From NCBI GenBank assembly GCA_019022495.1, contig JAFEKR010000016.1, forward strand, positions 124,001-188,000: a stretch of 64,000 nucleotides of DNA, read 5' to 3'. Positions 10,452-20,772 of the stretch are shown piece by piece. The notes beneath the pieces were generated by a model. That model made no database searches, was not told the origin of the DNA, and worked only from the letters and a program-made list of their open reading frames with translations. This DNA comes from Epichloe hybrida (lineage: Eukaryota > Ascomycota > Sordariomycetes > Hypocreales > Clavicipitaceae). Position 1 is the stretch's first letter. Each line of letters opens with the position of its first letter. The position numbers and the translations under genes were made by a program.

Positions 10452-12430
10452 CGTTGTTGATTCTCAACCCCCAATCAATACTGACTGCGTTTGCAGACTT
10501 TCACCCTGACGAGTTTTACAAACCGCACACCTCGACCGAAGATGGCGTCGCCTGTCACAGGGGCAAGGGCATGGCTGGCACGTTTGGCGCCGAGAAGACG
10601 GACTGCGACTCCCCATACTCTCTTGTAGATGCTACACTAAAATGGGTCAAGGAGAACGTCAAGGACACCATCGATTTCGTGGTGTGGACGGGTGATTCCG
10701 CCAGACATGACAGTGATGAAGACCATCCACGGACGGATAAAATGGTTCTCGACAGTAATCGCGCAGTTGCAAACAAGATGATCAAGACCTTTAGCTCACC
10801 CAACGGGAAGCTTGATATACCAATCATACCGTCTTTTGGAAACAATGACTTTCTTCCACATAATATCATGTATCCTGGGCCTAATTTCTGGTTCAGGGCA
10901 TACGCAGACATTTGGAGTCGTTTTATTCCCGAGGAACAGCGCTATTCATTTCAGTTTGGAGGCTGGTTCTATGTCGATGTAATCCCCGGCAAACTTGAAG
11001 TTTTCAGCCTCAACACTATGTACTTCTTTGACCGAAACGCTGCTGTAGATGGCTGTGCGCAGCCATCGGAGCCAGGTTACAAGCACATGGAATGGCTTCG
11101 CGTGCAATTAGATATTATGCGACAAACAGGTGTCAAGGCCATCCTAATCGGACACGTACCGCCGGCAAGAACCAATAGCAAGCAAAACTGGGATGAGACT
11201 TGCTGGCAACACTACACATTATGGCTGCAAAAATACCGTGACGTCGTGGTAGCTTCACTCTATGGTCACATGAATATCGATCATTTCCTGCTTAGCGACA
11301 CCAAGCAGATTGATTTGAGCATCGGCGCTTCCCGTCCCGAGGTCCAAGGAGGATCGCTGAATGAAAGTGATTTTTCAGCGCAGAGCAAAGAGAACTACCT
11401 ACAGGAGCTGCGTGACCTGTGGGGAGATCTTCCCGATTCAGCCATCAAATTGCTTGAAGAGATGGAGGACGACGAAAATGACCCAATCAGCGCTGAGAGA
11501 AAGAAGCACAGGAGGAAGAACAATGGAAAATTCAGCAAGATTGGAGGCAAATACGCAGAGCGATATCAACTTGCCTTGGTCAGCCCAAGCGTTGTGCCCA
11601 ACTACTTCCCTACCATGAGAGTCTACGAGTACAACATGACTGGGCTTGAAAACGCGACGATTTGGGAAGACAAATCTCACACGCTGGAGAATGGCGCACC
11701 GCGGATAGACCTTGTCTACAATGACGACGATGACGATGACTACACCTCAATGGAGTTACGATCTATAGATATAGAGAAGGAAAAGAGGAAGAGGAAGAAG
11801 AAGAAGAAGAAGAAGGGAAAGAACAAGCCCAAAGACCCAAACCTGATCATCCCAGCGGATCCTCCAAAAAATTCGCTCCCTGGCCCTGCATACTATCCTC
11901 AGCAATTCACTTTGATGGGCTACACGCAGTATTTTGCCAATCTCACGCATATCAACAACGACCATGCTGGTCGCGGAGACGATGCCGATGGATCGAAGTG
12001 GCGTGACGGAAATCATGGCGGCAAAAAGCCAAAACACTCCCCTGCTCGACCACGTACAGTTCAATTCGAAGTCGAGTATAGCACGTTTGGAGACGAGGGT
12101 TTTAAGCTGAAGGACCTGACTGTCAGAAACTACCTACACTTGGCGTACCGCATGGGGCAGCGTGGCAAAGCCAATGATGAGACGATGAGCGGAATCAATG
12201 AATTGGGCGATTTCGAAGACGACGAAGAGTCGTACGATGAGATGACGAGCAATGAAGTAGATGCCAACAAAGGCAAGAAGCACAAGAAGAAGAAGCACAA
12301 GAAGAAGAAGAAGGGCAAGCACGAGAAGAACAAGACATGGCTACGATGGCTTAGCTATGCATTTGTACAGACCATTCCTACGGACGAGCTGGAGGAACTG
12401 TTCAGGACAGAACAAACAGACGTACAGTAA
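10217..12430 (+). CDS. PPN1: Vacuolar endopolyphosphatase
   Basis: Cleaves long-chain inorganic polyphosphate in the vacuole; the yeast enzyme is a membrane-anchored precursor matured by vacuolar proteases. Exons 10217-10388 and 10497-12430 give 701 aa (yeast about 674). A hydrophobic N-terminal segment (TWLLVQAALAL) is the likely signal anchor. The metallophosphoesterase core shows HITGDFHPDEFY across the splice site, GDSARHD (about residue 122), GNND (about 172), GHVPPAR (about 275) and YGHMNIDHF (about 313), which supply the metal ligands in this family. Lys-rich low-complexity blocks lie near the middle and C-terminus. The intron (10389-10496) is 108 nt, a multiple of three and without stops, and carries a T29 run, so an unspliced mRNA would stay open. 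High confidence. Confidence 0.95.
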
Positions 12431-13287
12431 AGAGACGGGGACATGATGCATACACATGCCACGTCGCTGGACATGTTTGGTGTTTTTATGGCGTGCCTTC
12501 TTCTCATAGTTGGAACATGATTGATATTTTAGCCTTGACATGCATTTAATTTAGATTTGGGGATAGGGCTGTACGTATGTGCACGGCCGGCCACCTAGGA
12601 CTGCAGTTTCAAAGATGTCATGGGACACGATGAAGATGTTTATATACTGGATGAACTAAACATTGACCGGTTATTCTGAAGGACAGCTGACTATATGGTT
12701 TTCCTCCCTTTGGAAATGGAACGAAATTTCCATGAATCGATTGGCTCATCCGCTCTTCAAAATGTGTTGTCACGATACACACACACACACACACACACAC
12801 GACGTTCGTCATCATCCGACTGACTAGCAGGTCATGCTCTCGAATCACACGTCATCACCCGTGCTTACAAGTATCACCATGCACAGCAATTTTTTCTTCA
12901 TTAGATCCTGACAGCGTACAATATGCCATAGCAAGAAGTCATGTTTGCTCTGCAAACACGGGTATATATGCAAGGCCGATGGCCCATTCCCAAAACGATA
13001 ATACAAGATCCCATTTCCAGATCCTTCCTCCAGCCATTCGATGACAGACTGTACCATGTTGATCCCAGTCTTGCGTATTAGCGAGTTGTGGTAGGTATGT
13101 GAAAGATGCGGCACTGCGGGTGCCGCATTGCATTGTAAAATTTCAAGCAAGAAAAAGAAAAAGGGGTCACCATTGAAAACGAAAGTGACTGAACGCCGTC
13201 CGTAGGTGTGTGCATATTTTGAATATGTATACAGCGAATGGAATGTGATTTTTGATGCCAATGTGAGAGAACGAAGTTGGGCCCAAG

Positions 13288-13328
<41 letters not shown>

Positions 13329-13471
13329 CCTGCAGCGTGAGCAGAAGAGGCCTCTCTCGTTGCAGATTCAGACAATTGGCGATTTTGCACAGAAGCAAGA
13401 CTTCGGCGTCGGGATCCAAGAGGTTCCTTTGGTTCGAGGCAGTTGGTAGGACACCAAAAACTAAACTCCCC
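12431..13471. other. Intergenic region with two CA microsatellites
   Basis: Contains AC/CA dinucleotide runs at 12777-12800 and 13289-13325. Open frames here are short and partly encode the repeat; none looks like a real protein. Confidence 0.6.
13289..13325. repeat. (CA)n microsatellite
   Basis: About 18 CA units, just beyond the 3' end of the small unknown gene on the minus strand. Confidence 0.95.
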
Positions 13472-13786
13472 TCACTGTCGCAAAGGGGCACGTGTGGAGT
13501 AAACAGCAGTGTTGCCACCCAAGTACTTATCGTCGATGGGCACTTGCGACACAGTCAGGTCGTCGAGGCCCAGCTCCTTGAAGACGGAGACTCGGCCCTT
13601 TCGGATGTTGCTGCTGGGGGTTCTGAACAAGGACGGCAGGTAAAGACCAGCTCCTTCGCGGAGACGATCGGATGTGACATGAGAGTTGAACTTGGGTCGC
13701 ACAGGACCAGATGGCGAGGCACCGAGTACTTGTTGGAGACGAGAGCCAGGAGCGGCGGTCGAGGGAGCAAGCGAAGCCATGGACAT
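13472..13786 (-). CDS. Small protein of unknown function (104 aa)
   Basis: Not recognised. The frame encodes 104 aa with a Ser/Ala/Pro-rich N-terminus (residues 1-30), then KFNSHVTSDRLREGAGLYLP, SLFRTPSSNIRKGRV, SVFKELGLDDLTVSQVPIDD and a short tail. Composition is balanced and unlike the low-complexity frames around it, which argues for a real gene. Two ATGs lie two codons apart (13786 and 13780). A TTTTCAACAG acceptor-like site about 20 nt upstream of the ATG (near 13807-13816) suggests a 5'-UTR intron. No signal peptide or membrane segment. Could be a conserved small fungal protein; homology is untested. Confidence 0.6.
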   Translation of the reverse strand: MSMASLAPSTAAPGSRLQQVLGASPSGPVRPKFNSHVTSDRLREGAGLYLPSLFRTPSSNIRKGRVSVFKELGLDDLTVSQVPIDDKYLGGNTAVYSTRAPLRQ

Positions 13787-14103
13787 GGGAGTTCAGACGT
13801 CTGCTGTTGAAAACACGCACACAAAGTAAAGGGTCGAGTGCGTGCCCAATGCAATCAAGACCCAACTCTTGGCAACTGCCAACAGGACAGGACCCTGACG
13901 ACGAGATGAAACGCGAGAAACAGCGTGTTGATCTTTCAGAAGAAGGAACCAGACGGGGTTCGGGGAGTGCCGTAACGTAACGGTGAGTGTCGTAACCATA
14001 TGAAGTGGGAAATGACAGGGGAAAATATATCACGCAGAAGCAAGTCAAGGGTGGTAGACCATGGCGCAGATAAATACCAGAACGAGAAGGAGCGGCCGGC
14101 ACG

Positions 14104-14134
<31 letters not shown>

Positions 14135-15621
14135 GCCCATTTCGGCTCCAAGCCAAGCACCGACAGCCACCGACAGCACCGACCCGCTCAAAGCGTGTGT
14201 CTCTCGGCCGCCGATACCGTCCAAGCTGTCCCCATATTATTCTGTGGGCCGGCGCCATGGCCAAGACGTGCTTGCGGGCCACGACTGATAGTACATACAG
14301 TGGCCCAGTGGGTGTCCTCCGCACATACAATTGGCCCTCCCGGAGTCCCGGGTGATGAATCTGATGATGGACGGCGGAAAATCCTCTGTTTCGTCCACTA
14401 TTTATTCCCCTTCTCTTCGGCCCTTTACGGAGGCATAACACCGGGCAGCTGGGCTACCTCACCGAATTGCCGGGGGACCCCATGTTTGGATGTGCAAAAT
14501 GATACGAGAATGACATTTCCAGTGTGTTCGAGAGGCTTGGCAAAGGAAAAAAAGGGTCCTTGCCCTCGGCTTGATGCTCCACCAAGACTAGAGCGAATCG
14601 AGATGCGATCGACCACGAAGACGAGAAATCCCAATTCGAGGCGAGGCGAGGACCAGACGAGGGCCGCTCATCGCCGGCAAAGCTCGTGTTGGATATATCG
14701 CGTCGGACAGCTTGTGGCCCAAGAAGGGAAAAACTGAAAAAACTGATCAAAGATGCACGACGTGGCGCCCACTGACTGGTGCGACTCGGTCACCAATGCA
14801 AGACAGTCATACATACAATAGAACATGTAGTCTCTTCGCCGTGTCCGAGAAACACCATCCTTGCTGTCCTGCAACGTCACGGACACGGCGAGATGCATAC
14901 ATACATACATACATACGTGGGTTCAGGTAATTTCGAAAACGCCGCCCGCGACCATGTACCAGATAATTTTCGGAATTACCTGAGACCCACTGTATGTATG
15001 TACGTCCGTACGATCAGTCTCGCAGAATGTGCAGAATGTCCTGCAGCGAAACCCACCAACTAGAATAATACTTAATACATACATAGAGCGAGCGAGCTCC
15101 GCGCTTGGCAGGCGGCACAGCTTTCGCGTCGCTGCAAGAGCCCCACTGTAGACGCGAAGCGGGCCATTGCTTGTCCATGCTCCAATGAAAAATGCCCCCT
15201 CTCGCCATCCATGATGGTGCCACAGGGGCTGTCATGCATTTCTTCTTTTTGCCAGCAGCCGCCCGAGTGAAAACCCGCTCCATCAGTCAGCAAGCAACCT
15301 GCGTAATCATCGCACGTCGGAGCTCTCCTTCTTGCAAGTGACAAATGACTTCGAGCGAACAAAAAGCAACTCACTCTAATTTCAAGGGACGCCCTTTTCA
15401 ACAACGCCGAAAATCAGGTACATGACCATGTTACGTCCAATCTTCGCCATCGTGAATTGTGACAAACTTCAACGAGCCACCAACCATATAGCGCATGTAT
15501 TATGACGTCCTGACCAGCAGCTGCAGCACAGCTCATCCTACTGCACATGTGACCATATATCTGGAGAGGAGAGGCAATAGTAGAGTCAATTCTTCATTGC
15601 GAAAATGCAGGCGTGGCATCA
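13787..15621. other. 1.8-kb intergenic region with A28 run and inverted repeat
   Basis: No gene recognised. Holds an A28 homopolymer (14104-14131) and a 93-bp imperfect inverted repeat flanked by CATA repeats (14908-15000). Longer open frames on both strands here run through the homopolymer and are not credible. Confidence 0.55.
14908..15000. repeat. Imperfect inverted repeat / hairpin
   Basis: Left arm 14908-14939 and right arm 14967-15000 are reverse complements at about 30 of 34 positions with two 1-nt gaps, separated by about 27 nt. Both arms contain CAGGTAATTYCGAAAA and end in CATACATAC. Could be a MITE-like remnant, an inverted duplication or a hairpin RNA; no target-site duplication can be told apart from the CATA repeats. 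Confidence 0.75.
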
Positions 15622-17004
15622 TCACCTGGCTTCCATTTCCAGAGGCAGCCGGGCTTCGAGCGGGAGCGGCATTCTGTCAGAATATGTATGCAGCGCTTGT
15701 CTCACTCCGAATTCCTTTCCGATGAAAACCAGTGCCACTTCGGCCTGATCCCTTTGTTCGGCCAAGGCTGAATCAGAAACGTACACAGATTTGAGCGGCC
15801 ATACCATCTTCATGGCGTCAAACAAGACTCGGGGCGACTTATCCTTTGCAGCTATCAGAGTGCTCAACGCCACCGTGATGCTATCGATGATGAACTGCGC
15901 TCCAGCTCGTATCATTTGTATGCAGTTGGCACGCTGGGCCCTCAGCTTGGCCAATGGCAACCTGCAATTTGCGTAATGGGTCAGAAAATTGGTCAGAAAC
16001 AAAATGCAGCTATACCCTTTGATGATTGCCGAGAAGTACAGGTTGCGCATGTAAAAGTCCCACTCGCGGTTGCATCCATTTGTCGTGGTGGCGTGTTGGT
16101 TGACTTCCTCTTCTGCCGCCTCTAATTGTTGTATCAATGACTCATACTGCTCCTCGGCAGCCGCGAAGTCGTGCTGGCGAAGCAAGCCGAGAATAGTGGC
16201 CTGGACGTGTGTGCATTTGGTGATGAAGACAGAGACGTAGAAACCGTAACTTCCTCCGTCGTGGAGGTGATTTTTGATGATGCCCAGCCATGTATCAGAT
16301 TCCGGTGGGCATTCGGTATTGCTTACGAGGGCTTGAACTTGCTGTTGGCCTATCAGACGGTAATTTTCTACGGAGCTGGCTACCACCGGTCAAAGAGGGT
16401 TGGGGGTAATACTCACCACCATATTGTAACAGGGCCAGAAAGCAGTTCGGCCCTCTGCTGTGTACAGAGGCTCGACCCCTCTGGTTTGCAACATGCTGTA
16501 CAGACCTCGTGTATGAAGATGCCAGGGGCTCAATGGTTCAACGTGGATGAGTGAGCCTACCAGCAGCTAGATGAAATATCAATACACGCAACACGGTCAC
16601 CGTGGTTGTTGTGAGAGACGTGTCCAAATACTGACCTCGTAGCTCGCGAGGATCCAGACCGTGGCCAGCACATCGTCTCGGAATGCACCGCCTGGTTCTC
16701 TAAGAGCCGCATTGACAGAGCTCAGAGTCTTCCCCAAATATGTGCCGAGTTCGCGCTGCGTCTCGACCGTTGATTCCTTGTGTACGTGAACTGGGTAACG
16801 CATGTTCGTGACGTATGTTCGGGAGAAAAGATGGGCCGCCCAGATCAAGGGTCCATTGCGGGCATTTATTCGGTAAATATTGTGGAGGAAGCTCAGCGTA
16901 GAGTACACGTTGAGAAGGATCGGAATCGAGTGGTTTGTCCAATGTTCCATCAACGGTCTTGGCAGAGAAGTAAGACAAGATGCCATGTCGTCGCGTGGTG
17001 TTGA

Positions 17005-17038
<34 letters not shown>

Positions 17039-17444
17039 AGATCTGTGTTCGAGTCGAACACAAAAATAGTGGCACCAGTGCTGTTTTGAGAGTTCGGTAT
17101 AGTCGATCTGCTACCGCCTGATTCGGACGACGCATTTGTACCATCTTGTTCAGTCCCCTTGGCCGAGGCTCTTTTCTTGCGCTTTTTTATAGCCAAGGGG
17201 CTCGCGTTGCGGAAGACGAGTTCATGTTGCTCTCGGTAGCCCGGGCAGTCGACGCCGTACTTGAAGCATCTCTGGCATCCGGGGCGGGCAAGATCGCACT
17301 GCAGATGGAAAACTATTAGCAATCGTCGTGACTCAAAACAGGCAGGCTGGCCAAGCCGTAGATACTTGCATGTCGCTGACTAACCTTGACACGCCGCCGC
17401 CGGCAGAGATGACAATCTTGGCTCGGTCGCCCAGTGTTAGGCAT
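15622..17444 (-). CDS. Zn(II)2Cys6 fungal transcription factor
   Basis: Four exons (17444-17385, 17298-16636, 16566-16417, 16341-15622), 530 aa. Splicing completes the N-terminal zinc cluster: CHLCRRRRVK joined to CDLARPGCQRCFKYGVDCPG, giving the six-cysteine spacing C-X2-C-X6-C-X5-C-X2-C-X6-C of Gal4-type regulators, followed by a KKRKKR basic block and a Ser homopolymer encoded by a TCG repeat (about 17003-17040). The rest has the helical character of the fungal regulatory domain (Fungal_trans_2-like), including FWPCYNMV joined to QVQALVSNTECPPES. Introns have GTTAGT/CTGCAG, GTCAGT/TCTAG and GTGAGT/CAACAG borders. Nuclear, DNA-binding; targets unknown. It is divergent from the BTB gene. The last intron acceptor was chosen because it restores the NTECPPES block; other AGs nearby are possible. 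Confidence 0.88.
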
Positions 17445-18099
17445 GGCGCTATGCCGCTTCTAGTATTATCGCCGTTTCAACGATGAACCCACCTGCGATG
17501 ACCGAGTCTGGGTGGCCGCGTTCGAGAAGAGAGAAGAAACGAGCGGTTTATTGTATTGCATTCGAGGTGAGGTGTGCGGGTGGAGGTGTCACCGTTGCAC
17601 CGTTTGAGTTTCCGCGCACAGCATCTCACTACCGGGTTCCCGACGAACGAACCTGCTGGTAGGGCTGACCTTGCCCGCAAGTCAGTCAGTCGATTCTTCA
17701 GTAATAAAAGTGGGACAAAGCTGCCTTGATGATACAAGCATCCTGGGGCGGCAAACAAAAATTTCGCTGCATATATTAATATTGAGATGCAAAGAAAATT
17801 ACCATGGGCGATCTTCCGGCAAAGTCCTTCAGGCTCCAACTTGCCAGCCATCACACCTATCAAGGGATGTCTTCTGGTGTATTTGACAGGTGGTCGCACC
17901 TGTTTACAGTCTACATAAGTCACTTGTCAACAGCTGCCAAGCAACCCGACCCGCAGATTTCTCGTCTTATCTGTCCTTTCTTTCTCAACATCACTTCCTC
18001 ATTGTAGGGAAATCCAGCGAAGCTCGACTCTCTGCCCGTCGCAAATCATCGCGATAATCTCCTTGCCTCACGTATGCTGCTCGTCGGAGCACGCACAAT
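17445..18099. promoter_or_regulatory. Divergent promoter region, Zn2Cys6 factor / BTB protein
   Basis: 655 bp between two divergent start codons. Nothing specific is recognised beyond a pyrimidine-rich stretch (about 17950-18005) upstream of the BTB gene. Promoter role inferred from position. Confidence 0.45.
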
Positions 18100-19229
18100 A
18101 TGGACGCGCCAGACTGGGTTTTGGATGAAGACGGAGATCTGACCTTAGTTGTCGGTACCGAACCAAGCCGGACGATGAAAGTCGACTCCCGCACGCTGTG
18201 TAGGGCGTCGCCCATTTTTCGTCAGATGCTGAGCGGACTGTGTCGGGAGTCTAAACCTCCCTCCGGGGCGTGGGAGGTAAGCCTTGCCGAGGACGACCCT
18301 GCGGCGCTCCTGATCATCATGGACATCATTCATGGCCAATACGAATACACAACGGTTGAGATAGCCGTGGGAATTCTGTGCCGAGTTCTCCGCCTCGCCA
18401 GTAAGTACCACATGGCGAAAGCTTTAAGACCAGTTTCAAGCGCGTGGTTAGGCTACGCGAACGAGGACGCGAGGAAACAGCTGAGCGGAAGAGAGGCTTA
18501 TCTGTTTGTTGCCTACGAGCTCGGTGATGCTGAGCTTTTCGACTATGTTGGCATGAGAATCGTAAAGGAGTGCGTGTTGGACAATCTAGGCTACATGTTG
18601 ACTGCAAACGGTCGCCACCGACTCATGGACGTTGAATACGTTGGCAGGCCTGACTTTGTGTGTAAGTTCCAACTTTCATTTAGGCTCGACTCTGATTCCG
18701 TACCTCCAGACCTAAAAAAAAAAAAAAAAAAAAAAAACTTTGTTTCCCAGATGAAATCAAGCGTTGCCGGCTCGATATTCTGTTCAAGATCAAAGAAACT
18801 TGCCAGTATTACATCCATTCGCTCGCCACAGACAATCTCGCCGGTTTGAGGAACCCGCCACTGGTCCTTGAATCTCGAAACATGCTGATTCGTCTAATTC
18901 TGAAAGAGGCTCACGACCATGGTATTTCCGCAATCTTTCTCGACGCCGTGGATGACCAGAATGACAAGTTCAGCATCCGCGATATCATCAGTAAGCTCAT
19001 GCACCTGAGCGATGCCATCACGAAAGACATGGGCCATCGATGCGAGAAATTCCAAGTTCTAATCGACGAAGTCAACGATGCAATCGTCGACTTTGATTCT
19101 GTAAGCAATGATGACGGCGTCGCTTACATGACGGCGTCGCTTACATGGCGACCCAGGCAGCAGCAGCACAGCTGCTCCTCAACTCCCAGTCATCCATCAA
19201 GGAAGAAAGCTACTTGTAATTTTGTATAA
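18100..19229 (+). CDS. BTB/POZ-domain protein
   Basis: Fungal BTB protein of the type with a WVLDEDGDLTLVVG start; BTB domains mediate dimerisation and cullin-3 recruitment, but partner and role here are unknown. Exon 1 is 18100-18661 and exon 2 starts at 18751; the intron contains an A24 run only 13 nt before its acceptor. Residues about 12-115 form the BTB fold (VDSRTLCRASPIFRQML, LLIIMDIIHGQYE), followed by a helical C-terminal region. Read without further splicing the protein is 346 aa ending at 19229. Near the C-terminus a 17-bp direct duplication (19113-19146) shifts the frame; alternatively a 56-nt intron 19101-19156 would remove it and end the protein at 19219 (324 aa, tail KEESYL). 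The 3' structure is therefore uncertain. Confidence 0.85.
19113..19146 (+). repeat. 17-bp exact tandem duplication in BTB gene
   Basis: Two identical copies of GACGGCGTCGCTTACAT in tandem. Seventeen is not a multiple of three, so the second copy changes the downstream frame unless the segment is spliced out. Confidence 0.97.
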
Positions 19230-19586
19230 AGGGTTGCAGACCCCCGTTGTTGGATCATTTGTTCTTTTTTCTTTTTTCTTTTTTTTTTTTTGCCGATACC
19301 AAAAATGCCAAATAGACGAAATAATGAACACGTTGGAGCAACTAGCCTGTACCGGCTTCGTATGAGAGCTATCAACCCAAGTAGCAATGCTTTCCGAACA
19401 TGATACAAATTGAACAGACCTCACGCAAGATCCAACGACGAAGATGAAAATGAATGAATAAAAACAAAAGCCGTCACCTCCACCTTACAAATACCATGCG
19501 CCAAGCCAGGGCAACGACACTAACCTCTTCCCCCCCCCCTTCCACGCCACCCGAATTTCCCAATTTGGCCATCTCCCGTCCTCTCA
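19230..19586. other. Intergenic between BTB gene and GFA pseudogene
   Basis: Contains T-rich and C-rich runs. The N-terminal half expected for the GFA pseudogene is not seen here. Confidence 0.5.
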
Positions 19587-19975
19587 GTGGCCAAGTCGGC
19601 CCCCACCTTGCCGCTCGTAGTCAAAGTTATAGTAGGGGACCAAGCTCACCGCATCTTCGCATCTTCGCATCCACCATCGGCATCACCCGCAGCCCAGTGC
19701 TCGCAGTGTCATACCGGCCTCTGGACCTACCTCGCCGACGCTGGCCCGCACATGGTCTACGTCCGAGTGGGGAGAACCCTCGATGCTGGACACCAAGCCG
19801 ATCCGGATGTTGCATGCACATATTTACGCGGTCCAAGAGGGATTTCGTGGCGCTGGCAGACAATAAGCCCCCAGTTTGAAGACTATTATGAGCATCGAGC
19901 GGTTTTTATCAGACAGGACTGTAGAAAGAATGTTTGAGAGCAAGGTGAAGAAGAAGAAGAAGAAGAAGACGGATG
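19587..19975 (+). pseudogene. Decayed GFA-domain (glutathione-dependent formaldehyde-activating-like / CENP-V) gene
   Basis: Conceptual translation shows the C-terminal half of a GFA-type zinc protein spread over three frames. Frame 3 gives CSQCHTGLWTYL (second C-X2-C zinc pair) and GPHMVYVRVG followed by LDAG; then after a shift near 19808-19814 another frame gives HIFTRSKRDFVALADNKP; after a second shift in a C5 run (19868-19872) QFEDYY follows; after a third near 19890 comes ERFLSDRTVERMFESK with a Lys tail. These segments are in the order and spacing of GFA proteins. The first zinc pair and the N-terminal half were not found. No ATG-to-stop frame covers it. Known family members are zinc-dependent carbon-sulfur lyase-like proteins; this copy cannot be functional unless the breaks are sequencing errors. 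Confidence 0.75.
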
Positions 19976-20772
19976 GGTACATGGCCGAGTCTAAGCAGTT
20001 TGGTTACTCCTTGATCGGGCAGAGAGCCACGGTGGTCAGTCATCACTACGCAACACAACCCAAAAGTCATGCATGATGCATGGGAGGTCCATTCAAAATC
20101 AAATCTTCCGGCTTCATCCACAGTAATTCATTCTGGGTATCTATCCAAATAACACTCCCTTCCTCTCACCGCCTTACTTCGCGCAGTGATGTGGTAGCTG
20201 AGACCATGTTCGAGAGCTTTCAAAACAAAAGAAACAGAAAAAAAAAAGAAGACTGGAGATTAAAGGCCTGCTAAATCCATATCGAAACGTCGACTTCACA
20301 TCGCCCGTGAAAGTTCCCTTTTTGCGACAAACCTAAATTATGTCAGACTGTCATGCTGACAGACAACCACAACACACATTTTCGGCTTATTAAATCAGTA
20401 CCCCATCCCTTCCGGAACGCCTTTCAACCTATGTGCCATATATGTGACCAGATGCAAAGAATTGCCCAAAAAAAAAAAAAAAAGGACGCAACAAAAAGAA
20501 CAAGGTGTGCCGTTTGTCGTATTCGTGAAGACAAGGGTAAATGTGCTTCGACTCATTGTTCGTTAAATCGCATGCAAAGACGTCCCGGGACGTTCATGAA
20601 GAGCTCTCAACGAAAATGCTCACCCTCGGAATGTCCTGCAGAAATGTTCCTTTGCATGGACTATCACCAGAGTCCGGATAAAGAGTGATTGAGATTAAAA
20701 CAAAGGCGTGACTTTCCAATGTGTTTGGACATGCAAAGCCAGAGTTCAGGTGCCTTTCAGGTGCCTTGTCAC
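19976..20772. other. Intergenic, no gene seen
   Basis: Holds an A16 run (20468-20483) and nothing with recognisable coding character. Confidence 0.55.

Noticed and set aside
13527..14737. Long open frames on both strands around the A28 run
   Set aside because: They depend on the homopolymer (Lys or Phe runs), overlap the better small gene in another frame, and show no domain.
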